DNA of 64,000 nt from contig CAZHNS010000003.1 in NCBI GenBank assembly GCA_964534175.1, forward strand, positions 72,659 to 136,658, given 5' to 3'. The stretch comes from JAFGHJ01 sp964534175 (GTDB lineage Bacteria; Hydrothermota; UBA3072). Numbering within the stretch: the first letter of the stretch is position 1; each line of letters opens with the position of its first letter. Position numbers and translations under genes: made by a program. Shown here in pieces: positions 15,639-25,041 of the stretch. Under the pieces are notes generated by a model. It saw only the letters and a list, made by a program, of their open reading frames with translations, was not told the origin of the DNA and did not search any database.

Positions 15639-18269
15639 CTATTTAATCAACACCATTTTTTGTTTTTCGCTTTTATTATCCGATGATACACTTATAAAAT
15701 ACGCGCCATTGGGAAGATTGCTCATATCGATATTTAGATCATAAGTGCCCTGTCTGTCTCCTACAATTTTTTCATCCAACCTTATTCCAGCTGTATTGAA
15801 AATCTTAAGTTTAACTTGTTCGGAAGCTGAATTGACGAATGAAATATTGCAGATTCCCTTGCTTATTGGGGAAACTTTAAGGTCAAATTTACCGTTTTCT
15901 GACTTGATGTCATTGTCTTCATCGATTCCGGCAGATGCGCGTAACTTACCCCAGATGCGTATGGCATTCGCGGGATTATCGTTGATGTCTTCTGCCCAGT
16001 TTGGGAAAACAACCAGTATTTGAGAACCTCCGCCACTGGCGGCAGCAGGATTTGTTTGGTATGGTTCTATATCAAAAGATGCGATTGGATATATTTCGAT
16101 TATTGATCCGCCGGTGTTCACCGCTGCTCCCAGTACATTCTGAACTGTTTCGCTTTGACTATTTTGGCAGCCTACAAGATAGTTTGTACCGTCGAAAACA
16201 ATAAATGTTAATGATTGGGTCCCTGAATATGGAATAATGGGAACTCCGGAAGCATCGAGAACAGTGCCGTTTTGATGAACCCTTGCCCCGTATATATCGG
16301 ACGCGTTGCTGGTACGTCTGTCTTCCCATGCTACAAGATAATTCGTTCCGTCAAATGCTACTGCCGGTAGATACTGTCCATTGTCGGCTGTTGAAATAGC
16401 GATACTGCTCGCGTCGATTGGATTTCCGGATTGATTTACTCTTACACCATATATATCCTCCTCAAAAGTACCGGAGCTATTATCATACCATACTACAAGG
16501 TAATTGGTTCCGTCAAAGGCGACCGAGGGATAATCCTGCGCGAGAGCATCATCGGATATTACAGTTCCGGAAGGACTTAGAAGGCTGCCGTCCGGTTCTA
16601 CGAGTGTACCGTAAATATCACGGGCACCATAACCATTACGTTCGTCTGACCATACTACTAGAAAGTTTGTGCCGTCAAAAGCAACGGAAGGGTATCTCTG
16701 TCTGCCTGTTGCAGTAGAAATGGCAATTCCTGGCGGATCGAGAACATTTCCGGATGTAGTAACGCGGGCGCCATAAATATCGTTAGTACCACTTCGGTCA
16801 TCCTGCCATACGACCAGATAAGTAGAATCGTTATCAAAAGCGACCGCGGGGTAACTTTGATTTCCTGTACTTGTGGAAATCGCTATCGCGTCCTCATTAA
16901 GTTGTTCTCCCGAAGCATCGATAAGCATTCCATATATGTCTGGAGAGAATCCTCCGCTTCGAGCTTCCTCCCAGACTACAAGATAATTTGTTCCGTCGGA
17001 CGCGACTGCGGGGTTACTCTGGGACTGAGCAGAAGACGAAATTAGAATTCCATCTCCGTCGGTTACTGTACCTGATGAGCTTATCCGGCAACCGTAAATA
17101 TCAGTATAACCTCCGTTTCGGTTGTCTCTCCATGCAGCTAGCCATTGACCGCTGTAAGATATTACTGCTGGTGCTACCTGTTGAGCATCAATATTGACAA
17201 TAGGAATGCCCGATGGATCCTGGACTGTTCCTGATGTGTTTACCCTGGTACCGTATATATCGGGATTGCCCGCCACATCTCTATTGTCATACCATACCAC
17301 GAGATAGTTTGTACCGTCGAAGCTTACGGAAGGCATGTACTGGTAATCTGCTGCAGTTGATATTGCGATTCCTGCCGGGTTAAGGACAGTTCCGTCTGTA
17401 TCAAGAAGAGTACCATAAATATTGTAGTCGGAGCCCGATCGCTTGTCATACCAGACAACGAGATAATTTGTGCCGTCAAAGTCGATGGAAGGACGATTTT
17501 GTTCATCGGAAGCGATTGAAATCTCGATTCCGGACGGATCGAGGACAATACCGTCTTGATCTACCCGTGACCCGTAGATATCGTAAGTACCGTTTCGCTT
17601 GTCCTGCCATACCACCATATAATTGGTTCCGTCAAAAGAAACGTCGGGAAAATATTTGATAGAGTCAGTAACCGATATGGCAATTCCCTCGTTGAGTACA
17701 GTACCATCTTGAGCAACTCTTGCGCCGTAGATATCATAAGAGGAACCGCCCCTGCTGTCATACCAGACTACAAGATAATTGGTTCCGTCGAAAGCAACTC
17801 TTGGACTCATCTGAGAGCCGGCCGCGTCGCTGACTGCAAAGGGCTCATCATCTAAAAGTTCTCCCTCTTTAGAAACTCTTGCACCATAAATATTATGCGG
17901 GTTAGCTCCCTCTCTATCATGCCATACTACAAGATAATTAGTTCCGTCGAAAGCAACGTCCGGGTAAGGATCAGTGTAGTCGCATTTTGCGATTAATATA
18001 CCGGCGGGATCGAGAAGATTACCGTTTTCGTCGATTCGAGCTCCATAGATATCCCAACCCCCGGCACGGCAATCATTCCAGACGACAAACGCCGTTGTAT
18101 CGTCGGTCGCAATACGTGAACCAGCCTGGTTTTTTATAGCCGGAACATACACAAGAGTCGTATCGATTAAAAATCCGCCAGCTCGGAGATCCCTTGATTG
18201 TGGCCAAATATTTACCGTTGCAAGAAAAGTAAATAACAGAATAGCAATAGCAATCAATTTTTTATTCAT
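15639..18269 (-). CDS. Secreted repeat protein (about 12 propeller-like repeats) with T9SS-like C-terminal tail
   Basis: An 876-residue exported protein. The signal peptide (KKLIAIAILLFTFLATVNIW) is followed by about twelve copies, plus one degenerate, of a roughly 55-residue unit centred on VAFDGTNYLVVW-x-D-x-R, then DIYGARV and DGTVLDPSGIAIS. The last 80 residues form a beta-sandwich sorting-type domain (LKIFNTAGIRL...LPNGAYFISV...KMVLIK), like the tails that direct export and surface attachment via type IX secretion in Bacteroidetes-like lineages. The repeats look like beta-propeller blades, so a binding role at the cell surface is likely. No catalytic motif is visible. Monocistronic, ending at a strong terminator. 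Confidence 0.85.
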   Translation of the reverse strand: MNKKLIAIAILLFTFLATVNIWPQSRDLRAGGFLIDTTLVYVPAIKNQAGSRIATDDTTAFVVWNDCRAGGWDIYGARIDENGNLLDPAGILIAKCDYTDPYPDVAFDGTNYLVVWHDREGANPHNIYGARVSKEGELLDDEPFAVSDAAGSQMSPRVAFDGTNYLVVWYDSRGGSSYDIYGARVAQDGTVLNEGIAISVTDSIKYFPDVSFDGTNYMVVWQDKRNGTYDIYGSRVDQDGIVLDPSGIEISIASDEQNRPSIDFDGTNYLVVWYDKRSGSDYNIYGTLLDTDGTVLNPAGIAISTAADYQYMPSVSFDGTNYLVVWYDNRDVAGNPDIYGTRVNTSGTVQDPSGIPIVNIDAQQVAPAVISYSGQWLAAWRDNRNGGYTDIYGCRISSSGTVTDGDGILISSSAQSQSNPAVASDGTNYLVVWEEARSGGFSPDIYGMLIDASGEQLNEDAIAISTSTGNQSYPAVAFDNDSTYLVVWQDDRSGTNDIYGARVTTSGNVLDPPGIAISTATGRQRYPSVAFDGTNFLVVWSDERNGYGARDIYGTLVEPDGSLLSPSGTVISDDALAQDYPSVAFDGTNYLVVWYDNSSGTFEEDIYGVRVNQSGNPIDASSIAISTADNGQYLPAVAFDGTNYLVAWEDRRTSNASDIYGARVHQNGTVLDASGVPIIPYSGTQSLTFIVFDGTNYLVGCQNSQSETVQNVLGAAVNTGGSIIEIYPIASFDIEPYQTNPAAASGGGSQILVVFPNWAEDINDNPANAIRIWGKLRASAGIDEDNDIKSENGKFDLKVSPISKGICNISFVNSASEQVKLKIFNTAGIRLDEKIVGDRQGTYDLNIDMSNLPNGAYFISVSSDNKSEKQKMVLIK

Positions 18270-18356
18270 TAAAGCCTCCTTTTTGTTTTTTAACTTAGTA
18301 TATAAATGTAATGTTATTGTACTGTTTTTTTATTATTTAGTCAAGAGTTTTTTAAT

Positions 18357-18427
18357 GGTTAGTCTGTTAGTGTGTTAGGCTGTTTTTTTTACGCACTAAC
18401 GCACCAACCGACCAACGGACTAACTGG
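18357..18427. repeat. Octamer-phased inverted repeat
   Basis: Left arm of GTTAGTCT, GTTAGTGT, GTTAGGCT octamers, a run of eight T, then a right arm of CACTAACG, CACCAACC, GACCAACG, GACTAACT. The arms are imperfectly complementary and both are phased at 8 nt. The same design recurs at 61142-61226. Confidence 0.7.
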
Positions 18428-18546
18428 GTTGCATTGTGTATTGGGAGATAAAGGGGTTGACATGGAAATCATATACCTTAAGATTACAACAATCTGGAAA
18501 GAAATAATTATAACTAAATTCTAAATAAAGGAAAAAGGGAGGGAAA

Positions 18547-19056
18547 ATGAAAATTTTAAAAAGAGTTTTAATCGTGATTGGTGTTCTGATTGCTTTGATG
18601 GTTATTGCTTTTGGAGTTTATTTGCTGGTTAATCGTCAGAGTGTTGCAGAGCCTTTCGAAGTAGGTTCTCCCGACTCGGCCAGGAAAATTTTGATTGTCA
18701 CACAGGGTAGCGATTATAAAAATCTTATGGTAGATACTCTTATTTCCCGGTTAAAAGGAGAGGACGTTTATATAAGCGTAATAGATATATCAGGATTAAA
18801 CGAAATTTCTCAGGAAGATTGGGACGCGGAGATTATCATTCACACCACTGAAGGTTATAGATTGCCCGAGAGTGTTAAGGAATATCTTTTGCGAATAGAA
18901 AACCCTGATGAGGTTATGCTTCTTATTACTTCGGGTAGCGGAGAATGGAAGCCGGAAGATTGTAAGGTCGATGTCCTTACTTCAGCTTCGAGAGTTACCG
19001 ATATACCTGAAAAGGCAAATTATATAAAAGATAAAATAAATTCACTTTTTGAGTGA
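18547..19056 (+). CDS. Membrane-anchored flavodoxin-fold-like protein, unknown function
   Basis: A 169-residue protein with GGGAGGG 4 nt before the ATG. One N-terminal helix (VLIVIGVLIALMVIAFGVYLLV) anchors a soluble domain that begins KILIVTQGSDYKNLMVDTLI and alternates strands and helices (ISVIDIS, EIIIHTT, MLLITSGSGEW). The pattern resembles flavodoxin-like folds, but no flavin-binding loop can be confirmed. It lies alone between two repeat regions and converges on the glycine-rich membrane protein. A possible TTGACA (18458-18463) lies upstream without a clear -10 partner. Confidence 0.7.
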   Translation: MKILKRVLIVIGVLIALMVIAFGVYLLVNRQSVAEPFEVGSPDSARKILIVTQGSDYKNLMVDTLISRLKGEDVYISVIDISGLNEISQEDWDAEIIIHTTEGYRLPESVKEYLLRIENPDEVMLLITSGSGEWKPEDCKVDVLTSASRVTDIPEKANYIKDKINSLFE

Positions 19057-19067
19057 TAAAGACTAAA

Positions 19068-19412
19068 TTAGCTTTTTAGAGCGCCACCTACCGCTCCGCC
19101 TATAAGGCCGAGTAATCCGCAGTACAGCATAGCGACAATAATAGTGCCGCCCGATATGGCGCCTAAAATTACTCCGAGTAATGCGCCCGGAGGACCTCCG
19201 AACATTGCGCCCCATACTCCACCCGCAGCGGTGAAGAATAGAGTAGCAATTACTCCTAGTATTGTTCCGCTCAAGAAACCTGCAAAAGCTCCTCTTCCGG
19301 CACCTTTAGCGATAATACCCGCAATAAAACCTGCGAGTATATAGCCTATAACTGGAATATGCCCAAGAAATGCCATAGCTACCGCCCCTACGAAAACAGC
19401 CAGCAAAAACAT
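19068..19412 (-). CDS. Small glycine-rich integral membrane protein
   Basis: A 114-residue protein made almost entirely of Gly/Ala-rich membrane helices (VFVGAVAMAFLGHIPVIGYI, GAFAGFLSGTILGVIATLFF, GALLGVILGAISGGTIIVAM, LLGLIGGAVGGAL). Such proteins resemble DUF5518-type or glycine-zipper membrane proteins; I cannot name a family with certainty. AGGAGGTTGT lies just upstream of the ATG. There is no evident partner gene. Confidence 0.7.
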   Translation of the reverse strand: MFLLAVFVGAVAMAFLGHIPVIGYILAGFIAGIIAKGAGRGAFAGFLSGTILGVIATLFFTAAGGVWGAMFGGPPGALLGVILGAISGGTIIVAMLYCGLLGLIGGAVGGALKS

Positions 19413-19496
19413 TACAACCTCCTTAAATTTTTTCTTATTTTATTCCTGTACTGTTATCTGTCAAGTAGGAAATCTCCTATCCTTATTCCATTTTTT

Positions 19497-19605
19497 ACCA
19501 CAGAGAACACAGAGAAACACAGAGAAAAAAAGGAATACGTTGTTGTTTAAAACCCTCCCCACAGCCCTAAAATTAGCTACTGATTTACACGGATAAGCAC
19601 GGATT
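19497..19605. repeat. CACAGAGAA-type and ACGGAT-type intergenic repeats
   Basis: ACCACAGAGAACACAGAGAA is followed by further CACAGAG units (19498-19530), then GATTTACACGGATAAGCACGGAT (about 19580-19602, two ACGGAT units). Similar CTCTGTG units on the opposite strand occur near 57340-57370. These low-complexity units lie between genes and show no coding potential. Confidence 0.6.
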
Positions 19606-19657
19606 TTTTTTGTTTTTTTCTTCCTAACTTACTAACATTCTAACGATCTAACTGTTA

Positions 19658-21079
19658 TTATTTAATAATTAGTAACTTGTAGCTTTTTCCTGAATTATGA
19701 ACTTTAACTATGAAAATTCCTGAAGGAAGTTTATTTATATCTGTAATAGCAATTTTTCTTCCTGTTACGGAAAAGATACTTATTTCCTCTGTGTAAACTA
19801 ATCTTTGTATGTCTGGCAGGAATAAAGTATTTTTTCTACTTTCCAGTAATTCTTCTACCGGCTGGTGATTTGGGAAGAGATCATTCCATTTGTACCACTG
19901 TGGAGAAAAGTAGGAAGCATCATGCGCGGAATCCGCGAATGAAACCGCGAATAGTGAATCATTTGGCAGGAAAAAAAGTGTGTGCAAAGTATTTTCGCAC
20001 GCCAAGGATTTCATTAAATTTTCCATTCTATTGAAAGTTATATCTGGGTTAGTCCGCAGTGAATCTAAGACGGTATAGTATCGCGAGTCGAACAAAGGTG
20101 CATAATTAACTTCTTCGTGATTTAAGGCTAAGAGATACCATGGGTAAAGATTTTCGTCATTTTCAGAGGTTCTGAAGGTATCTCCTGATTCGTTGACACA
20201 CTCTAAAACGGCTGCCGAAATTGTTGAAGAATCTACGTATGGTATAACTGTATGCAAAAGCCATGCGCCGCCGTTATTCACTTCGAGAACTTTTTCGTAT
20301 GCGTCTCGAAAGTTTACTATATGGTCTTTGTTATAATCGGAAATTTCGAGGATTTCCCTCAAGATAAATTGCATAGGCATAACTCTTGGTTTTTTATTTG
20401 GAGTGCTAGTATGATAACCGGCGTTTATTGCCAAAGTGAGCATATCTTCGTTTACTCCTGAAATAGTCGAAATTATTCCCGGAAAACCAAAACCTACCCA
20501 GGCTTTTCCGCTATCGGGTTCGAAAGTCATTATGAGTCCTCGTTCTGCATCACTCATTTCGTGGGTTAAATCAAGATTTCTTCCCAGAATAATGTTTCCT
20601 TTTATTAAAGTATCGTTTATGGTTGCCTTACCCCAGGCAGAAAGAGAACTGCAGCCGAGGCTCTCTATGCTTAAAAAAACATAGTTTATATCGAATGTTG
20701 AATTTCCAAGTAGAATGTCGATTACATCCAGGTCACGGAGCAGTTCGGGAATATAAATATCCTCTCCAGAGGCTATTATTCCGTCTATTATTCCTTCGGC
20801 TTCTTTTTGATATTTTTTGGGAACAGTGAAGTAATTCCTATAATTTAGATGCAAATACTCGTATTCAAAGTAAGATAAATCAATGATTTGAAAGCAAAAT
20901 TCAGTAAGAAAATCAACTATTCTTTTATTTAATAGATATCCCTGTGCAAATCCCATTTCATAGTTGTTTCCCCAGACATTAAGAATCTCCTGCTCTCCAT
21001 TGTATCGGAGAGAACCATTGATTGCAGTAGCTTCAGAAGTTATAATTAGGAAGGACAAGATAAGAATGAATTTTTTCAT
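19658..21079 (-). CDS. Secreted C45-like (acyltransferase/amidase, NTN-hydrolase) protein with T9SS-like tail
   Basis: A 473-residue exported protein. The signal peptide (KKFILILSFLIITSEATA) is followed by a domain like the C45/phospholipase-B-like NTN hydrolases: NVWGNNYEMGFAQGYLL, then LGCSSLSAWGKAT with the probable nucleophile Cys143, then GNIILGRNLDL, and GVNEDMLTLAINAG. In this fold the cysteine is exposed by self-cleavage before Cys. The last 45 residues resemble a surface-sorting tail (ISIFSVTGRKIA...LPSGIFIVKV...LLIIK). It probably cleaves an amide bond outside the cytoplasm; the substrate is unknown. Signal and tail suggest the same export route as the 876-residue repeat protein. 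Confidence 0.82.
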   Translation of the reverse strand: MKKFILILSFLIITSEATAINGSLRYNGEQEILNVWGNNYEMGFAQGYLLNKRIVDFLTEFCFQIIDLSYFEYEYLHLNYRNYFTVPKKYQKEAEGIIDGIIASGEDIYIPELLRDLDVIDILLGNSTFDINYVFLSIESLGCSSLSAWGKATINDTLIKGNIILGRNLDLTHEMSDAERGLIMTFEPDSGKAWVGFGFPGIISTISGVNEDMLTLAINAGYHTSTPNKKPRVMPMQFILREILEISDYNKDHIVNFRDAYEKVLEVNNGGAWLLHTVIPYVDSSTISAAVLECVNESGDTFRTSENDENLYPWYLLALNHEEVNYAPLFDSRYYTVLDSLRTNPDITFNRMENLMKSLACENTLHTLFFLPNDSLFAVSFADSAHDASYFSPQWYKWNDLFPNHQPVEELLESRKNTLFLPDIQRLVYTEEISIFSVTGRKIAITDINKLPSGIFIVKVHNSGKSYKLLIIK

Positions 21080-21101
21080 TCCTGATTTTTAGTGTAAATA
21101 A

Positions 21102-21584
21102 TTAATTGCTGAATTGGTCAAGATTGATTCTGATATCTGCTGTTATTTCATGTTCATCAAACCATCCCCCTATCATCTCAAGAGCGTATTTTATGGTTGT
21201 TGATTGGGAAGGGTAGGTTGTTAAGGATTCCGGAGGTGTATCTAAAGGCTCTTTTTCCATTGTAATTATTTCTGAAATTGTTCCGTCTGATTCTATATAT
21301 GCGAGGTCTATGTCAAAGTTGCATCCTTTCATCCAGAAAACTCTTCTGCTTTCGTTTGGAAAAACAAATAACATTCCGTGGTTCACTGCCAGTGTGTCTC
21401 TATAGGATAATCCCATTTCCCACTCTTCTGGTGAATCTGCTACTTCTACCTGTATTATTTGTTCACCTACTTCTATATTCCAGGTATCGTTCTCATCTGG
21501 AACCGAACTGTTACATCCAGTGAAAGATACAAATAAAAAAAGAAATAATATTGGAATTTTACTTTTGCTAAGAAATGATTTCAT
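21102..21584 (-). CDS. DUF192 lipoprotein
   Basis: A 160-residue protein with a lipoprotein signal peptide (LFLFLFVSFTGC, lipobox FTGC) and a DUF192 domain. Typical positions are EVADSPEEWEMGLSYRD, GMLFVFPNESRRVFWMKGCNFDIDLAYI and a final GWFDEH-type segment. DUF192 proteins are small periplasmic beta-barrel-like domains of unknown reaction. It is 30 nt downstream of smc on the same strand, so it may be co-transcribed, and 22 nt upstream of the C45-like gene. Confidence 0.9.
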   Translation of the reverse strand: MKSFLSKSKIPILFLFLFVSFTGCNSSVPDENDTWNIEVGEQIIQVEVADSPEEWEMGLSYRDTLAVNHGMLFVFPNESRRVFWMKGCNFDIDLAYIESDGTISEIITMEKEPLDTPPESLTTYPSQSTTIKYALEMIGGWFDEHEITADIRINLDQFSN

Positions 21585-21611
21585 AACTATTTCTCCCTTT
21601 TTAAGATAAAG

Positions 21612-24600
21612 TTATATTTTTTCCACATCTATCGATAAAGCTGTAGAGACACCGCTTTCTTCCATTGTTATCCCGTAGATGAAATCAGAACGTTCCATAG
21701 TTGCTCTATTGTGGGTGACTATTAGAATCTGAGAAGTCTTTGAGAATTCACGCAAGATATCGCTAAACCTCTCTATATTATTTTCATCCAGGGGGGCATC
21801 GATTTCGTCCATAATATAAATAGGCGACTGCCTTTTCCGCATAATCGAAAGAAGAAGAGCAACAGCAGCAAGAGTCTTTTCTCCGGTGGAAAATAATTCC
21901 ATGCTTTTAAGTCTTTTTCCCTTGGGCCTGACAAGAATTTCTATGTTGGATTCGAGAATATTTGTACTGGGTAATCTTATATCGGCTGCTCCTCCGGGAG
22001 AGAGTTTACTATAAATGGATTTAAAATCTTCTTTGATGCCTAAAATTGTTTCCTTGAATTCCCTTGTTGCTTTTGTATCGATTTCTTCTATGGTTTCTTC
22101 AATATCCTTTTTGGATGAGACTAAATCGGAGCGCTCCGCCTCTATTTTATCTAATTCGGACTGCTTTTCTTCATATTGGTTTAATGCCAGTGGATTTATA
22201 GGATATAAAGAATCTATCTTCTTTTTTAGTTTTTCTATATTTTCGTCGATGTTTTCCTCTATTTCTACTTCTTCTCCCTTTATTTCTTCTCCAAATTCTT
22301 TGAATATTTCACTTTGAATACTGTCTTTTTTGTATTTTTGTTCAGACAATGCCATTTTTAATTCGGAAATTTCTTTTTCTAATTTACTGTTTTCTTCCTG
22401 CCTGGATTTATATTTAGTCTTTTTATCGGATAAGATTTCCTCTGATTTTTGTATTTTTTCGTTCAGAGAAGAATTTTTTTTCTTTAATTCCTCGAGTTTT
22501 TCTGTTTTATTCTTAATTATTATTTCCAATTCCTTAATTTCCTTTTCAAGAACGGATTTTCTATCTATTAATCTAATAGCCTCTTTAAGTCTACTTATTT
22601 CTTCTTTTGTTTCGCTTTCCCTGTCCGTAATTTTTTCTTTCTTTTTTTCTACTTTTGCGAGTTCTTTTTCGGCTTCTCCTTTTTTGTCTTGAATTTCTGT
22701 CTGCTTCTTATAATCGAGAGAAAGATTCTTCTTCGCATTTTCTTTTTCTTTTTCTTCCTCTTTAATCATTTTATTTATATCCCGGATTTCTTTCTTTGCA
22801 TCATTTATATTATTCTCAATCGATTCTATTTTAACTTCTACACGGCTGATTTCGAATTCGTATTCTGCTTTTTCAGCTGTTATCTTTTCCCTTTCGTTAT
22901 TTTCTACTTTAAGCTTTTTTTCAAGTTCACTCAGAATATTTATAATTTCGTTTCTCTTTTCTTCCAGTTTTTTAATCTGTTTTTCGTATTCTTTTTCCTT
23001 AAGAGTTAGTTCCTTTTCTTTTGCTCTTCTTATTAGTATTCCTTCTTTATTTTTAGAAAGTAAAATAAAATTATTGACTATTACGTCGCCCCTTTTTGTT
23101 ACCCAGAAGCCGCCTTTTTCTTTTGCTTTTTCTAAAGCTCCTTCCAGGGTTTCCGCGAAGTTGTATTGAGAGAGTTCTTTTTTTATAAGATGAGCAAATT
23201 TTCCCGATACGACTTCCGAAAGGCTACTTTCTTTAACAGATTCTTCTTTGTCTTTTGTTGCGAATATACCACCTTTCAATGATTCTTTTTTTATGAAATT
23301 GAGTACTTCTTTCATTTCGGATGCTTTTACAACGGCACTTTTTACTCTTTCTCCGAATATGGCTTCTATTGCTGCCTCGTAGCCTTTTTTAACTTCTAAA
23401 TTATCCGAAAGTGAAGGTAATCCAAACTTTGCGTTGATTTTTTTCATTTCATTTGATATTTCAATATCTCTATTCTTATAAAACTCTATTTCTTTTTTTG
23501 TCTTTTCGTTTTCAGAGGTTAGAGAGGTGAGTTTTCTTAAGCCCGCAGTCTTTTCATTTTCGTATTTTTCGATCGATTGTGCAAGGTCGTTTATTCTTTT
23601 TGTATTTTCTTTTAATCTTTTCTCAATTTCTTTTGTGTTTGAATCTAATCCCTTTATTTTCGTATTTTCTTTCTCGATTTCTTTTTTGTATTCTTCCTGG
23701 CTTTTTAAAAGGGAAGTCACGCGTGAGCTTTGCTCTTCTTTTTTTACCGTAAGAGAGAGCTCCTTTTCTTTTAGTGTTTCGATTTCTCCTGTGATTTCTG
23801 AATATTCCTTATCTATTTCCGCTATTTTTTCTTTGTGAATTTGTATCTGGGCGTTCAACTTTGCTTCAGCTTCTTCTATATTATCCATTTCTTGTTGTAG
23901 TTCAGCTATGATGGAAGAAATGTCTTCCGGCAGGTCTTTGGTAAAATTATCTATATGTTTTAATTCGCCGGCATTTCCCGCTTTCTTTTCCCTGATGGAT
24001 GATATTTCTTCCTGGGTATTCTGTATATTATTTCCTCTTTCTCTGTATTCTTCTCTATCTTCTTTTAAATCTTCTTCTCCGATTTTTATTTCGCTTTCCA
24101 ATTTTTTTATTATACTACGAATCTCGTCGGTTTTTTCGGAGAGTTCTCCGATTTTATTTTCTCTTTCTTTTAATATATTTTCTATTTCTAATAACCGGTG
24201 TTTTGCTAATAAAATCGATTTTTCTTTCAATTCACTTTTATGTTTATGGTATCTTTTTGCCCTATTTGCTTCAGTTTTAAGAGAGCGGGCGATACTTCTC
24301 TTCTCGTTTAGTAGGATTTCGATTTTTTCGAGAGAATTGGACACGGAGTTTAACTTGTTTTGAGCTTCTTTTCTATCGCCTCTATATCTTTTTATGCCAG
24401 ATATGGATTCAAAAATTTCTCTTCTCAGTTCCGAATCCGATATAAGAAAATCTTCGACCAATCCCTGATTTAGAATAGCTGACCGCAGGCCCGTATTAGC
24501 AAACAAATCCTGAATGTCGCGAAGACGGCAAGGAGTATTGTTAATAAGAAATTCCCCTTCTCCCGAACGGAAGAACCGCCTTTTTATTTCTACTTCATCG

Positions 24601-24881
24601 AAATCCATAGGAATCCCGCCGTTGTTTTCAAAGGTTAGGACAACTTCAGCCATACCTACAGGCGGACGCGTTTCTGTGCCTGTGAAGATTAGGTCTTCCA
24701 TTCCTTCTGCCCTTAAAGATTTTATACTCATTTCACCCAGAGTCCATTTTATGGCATCGATTATATTACTCTTGCCGCACCCGTTAGGGCCAACAAAAGC
24801 GGTAATGCCTTCTTTTAAATCGAATGTTGTTTTCCTGGGAAAGGATTTGAATCCCGATAATTTAATTTCCTTTAAGCGCAT
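21612..24881 (-). CDS. smc: Chromosome segregation ATPase SMC
   Basis: A 1089-residue SMC protein, slightly shorter than the usual 1150-1190. Domains: N-terminal ATPase half (FVGPNGCGKSNIIDAIKW, Walker A at about 30-37), a first long coiled coil, a hinge at about 490-610 (FGLPSLSDNLEVKKGYEAAI), a second coiled coil, then the C-terminal ATPase half. That last part has the ABC signature FSTGEKTLAAVALLLS and Walker B PIYIMDEIDAPLD. It entraps and organises chromosomal DNA as a dimer with ScpA/ScpB, which are not in the window. Its product should act with the ParA/ParB pair at 38754-40314. The strong A/G bias of the coiled coils creates many spurious frames on the other strand. Confidence 0.97.
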   Translation of the reverse strand: MRLKEIKLSGFKSFPRKTTFDLKEGITAFVGPNGCGKSNIIDAIKWTLGEMSIKSLRAEGMEDLIFTGTETRPPVGMAEVVLTFENNGGIPMDFDEVEIKRRFFRSGEGEFLINNTPCRLRDIQDLFANTGLRSAILNQGLVEDFLISDSELRREIFESISGIKRYRGDRKEAQNKLNSVSNSLEKIEILLNEKRSIARSLKTEANRAKRYHKHKSELKEKSILLAKHRLLEIENILKERENKIGELSEKTDEIRSIIKKLESEIKIGEEDLKEDREEYRERGNNIQNTQEEISSIREKKAGNAGELKHIDNFTKDLPEDISSIIAELQQEMDNIEEAEAKLNAQIQIHKEKIAEIDKEYSEITGEIETLKEKELSLTVKKEEQSSRVTSLLKSQEEYKKEIEKENTKIKGLDSNTKEIEKRLKENTKRINDLAQSIEKYENEKTAGLRKLTSLTSENEKTKKEIEFYKNRDIEISNEMKKINAKFGLPSLSDNLEVKKGYEAAIEAIFGERVKSAVVKASEMKEVLNFIKKESLKGGIFATKDKEESVKESSLSEVVSGKFAHLIKKELSQYNFAETLEGALEKAKEKGGFWVTKRGDVIVNNFILLSKNKEGILIRRAKEKELTLKEKEYEKQIKKLEEKRNEIINILSELEKKLKVENNEREKITAEKAEYEFEISRVEVKIESIENNINDAKKEIRDINKMIKEEEKEKENAKKNLSLDYKKQTEIQDKKGEAEKELAKVEKKKEKITDRESETKEEISRLKEAIRLIDRKSVLEKEIKELEIIIKNKTEKLEELKKKNSSLNEKIQKSEEILSDKKTKYKSRQEENSKLEKEISELKMALSEQKYKKDSIQSEIFKEFGEEIKGEEVEIEENIDENIEKLKKKIDSLYPINPLALNQYEEKQSELDKIEAERSDLVSSKKDIEETIEEIDTKATREFKETILGIKEDFKSIYSKLSPGGAADIRLPSTNILESNIEILVRPKGKRLKSMELFSTGEKTLAAVALLLSIMRKRQSPIYIMDEIDAPLDENNIERFSDILREFSKTSQILIVTHNRATMERSDFIYGITMEESGVSTALSIDVEKI

Positions 24882-25041
24882 ATCGGTTTTAATTTATAAA
24901 AACAGTCGAAATAGTCAAGAGGAATAAAAAGCCTCTACAGCACATTTTTTTACCACAGCCCACACAGGATTTAACCCGTTAGTCCGTTGGTCTGTTTTCT
25001 GCGTGTCAACTAATTAAACAATTAACCAGTATATCAGTTGT

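Noticed and set aside
18458..18490. Promoter before the 169-residue membrane-anchored protein
   Set aside because: TTGACA is good but no -10 hexamer lies at 16-18 nt; recorded only as a weak possibility.
22015..24927. Large plus-strand open frames opposite smc
   Set aside because: They are shadows of the Lys/Glu-rich coiled coil: long Phe/Ser-rich translations with no ribosome sites or domains.
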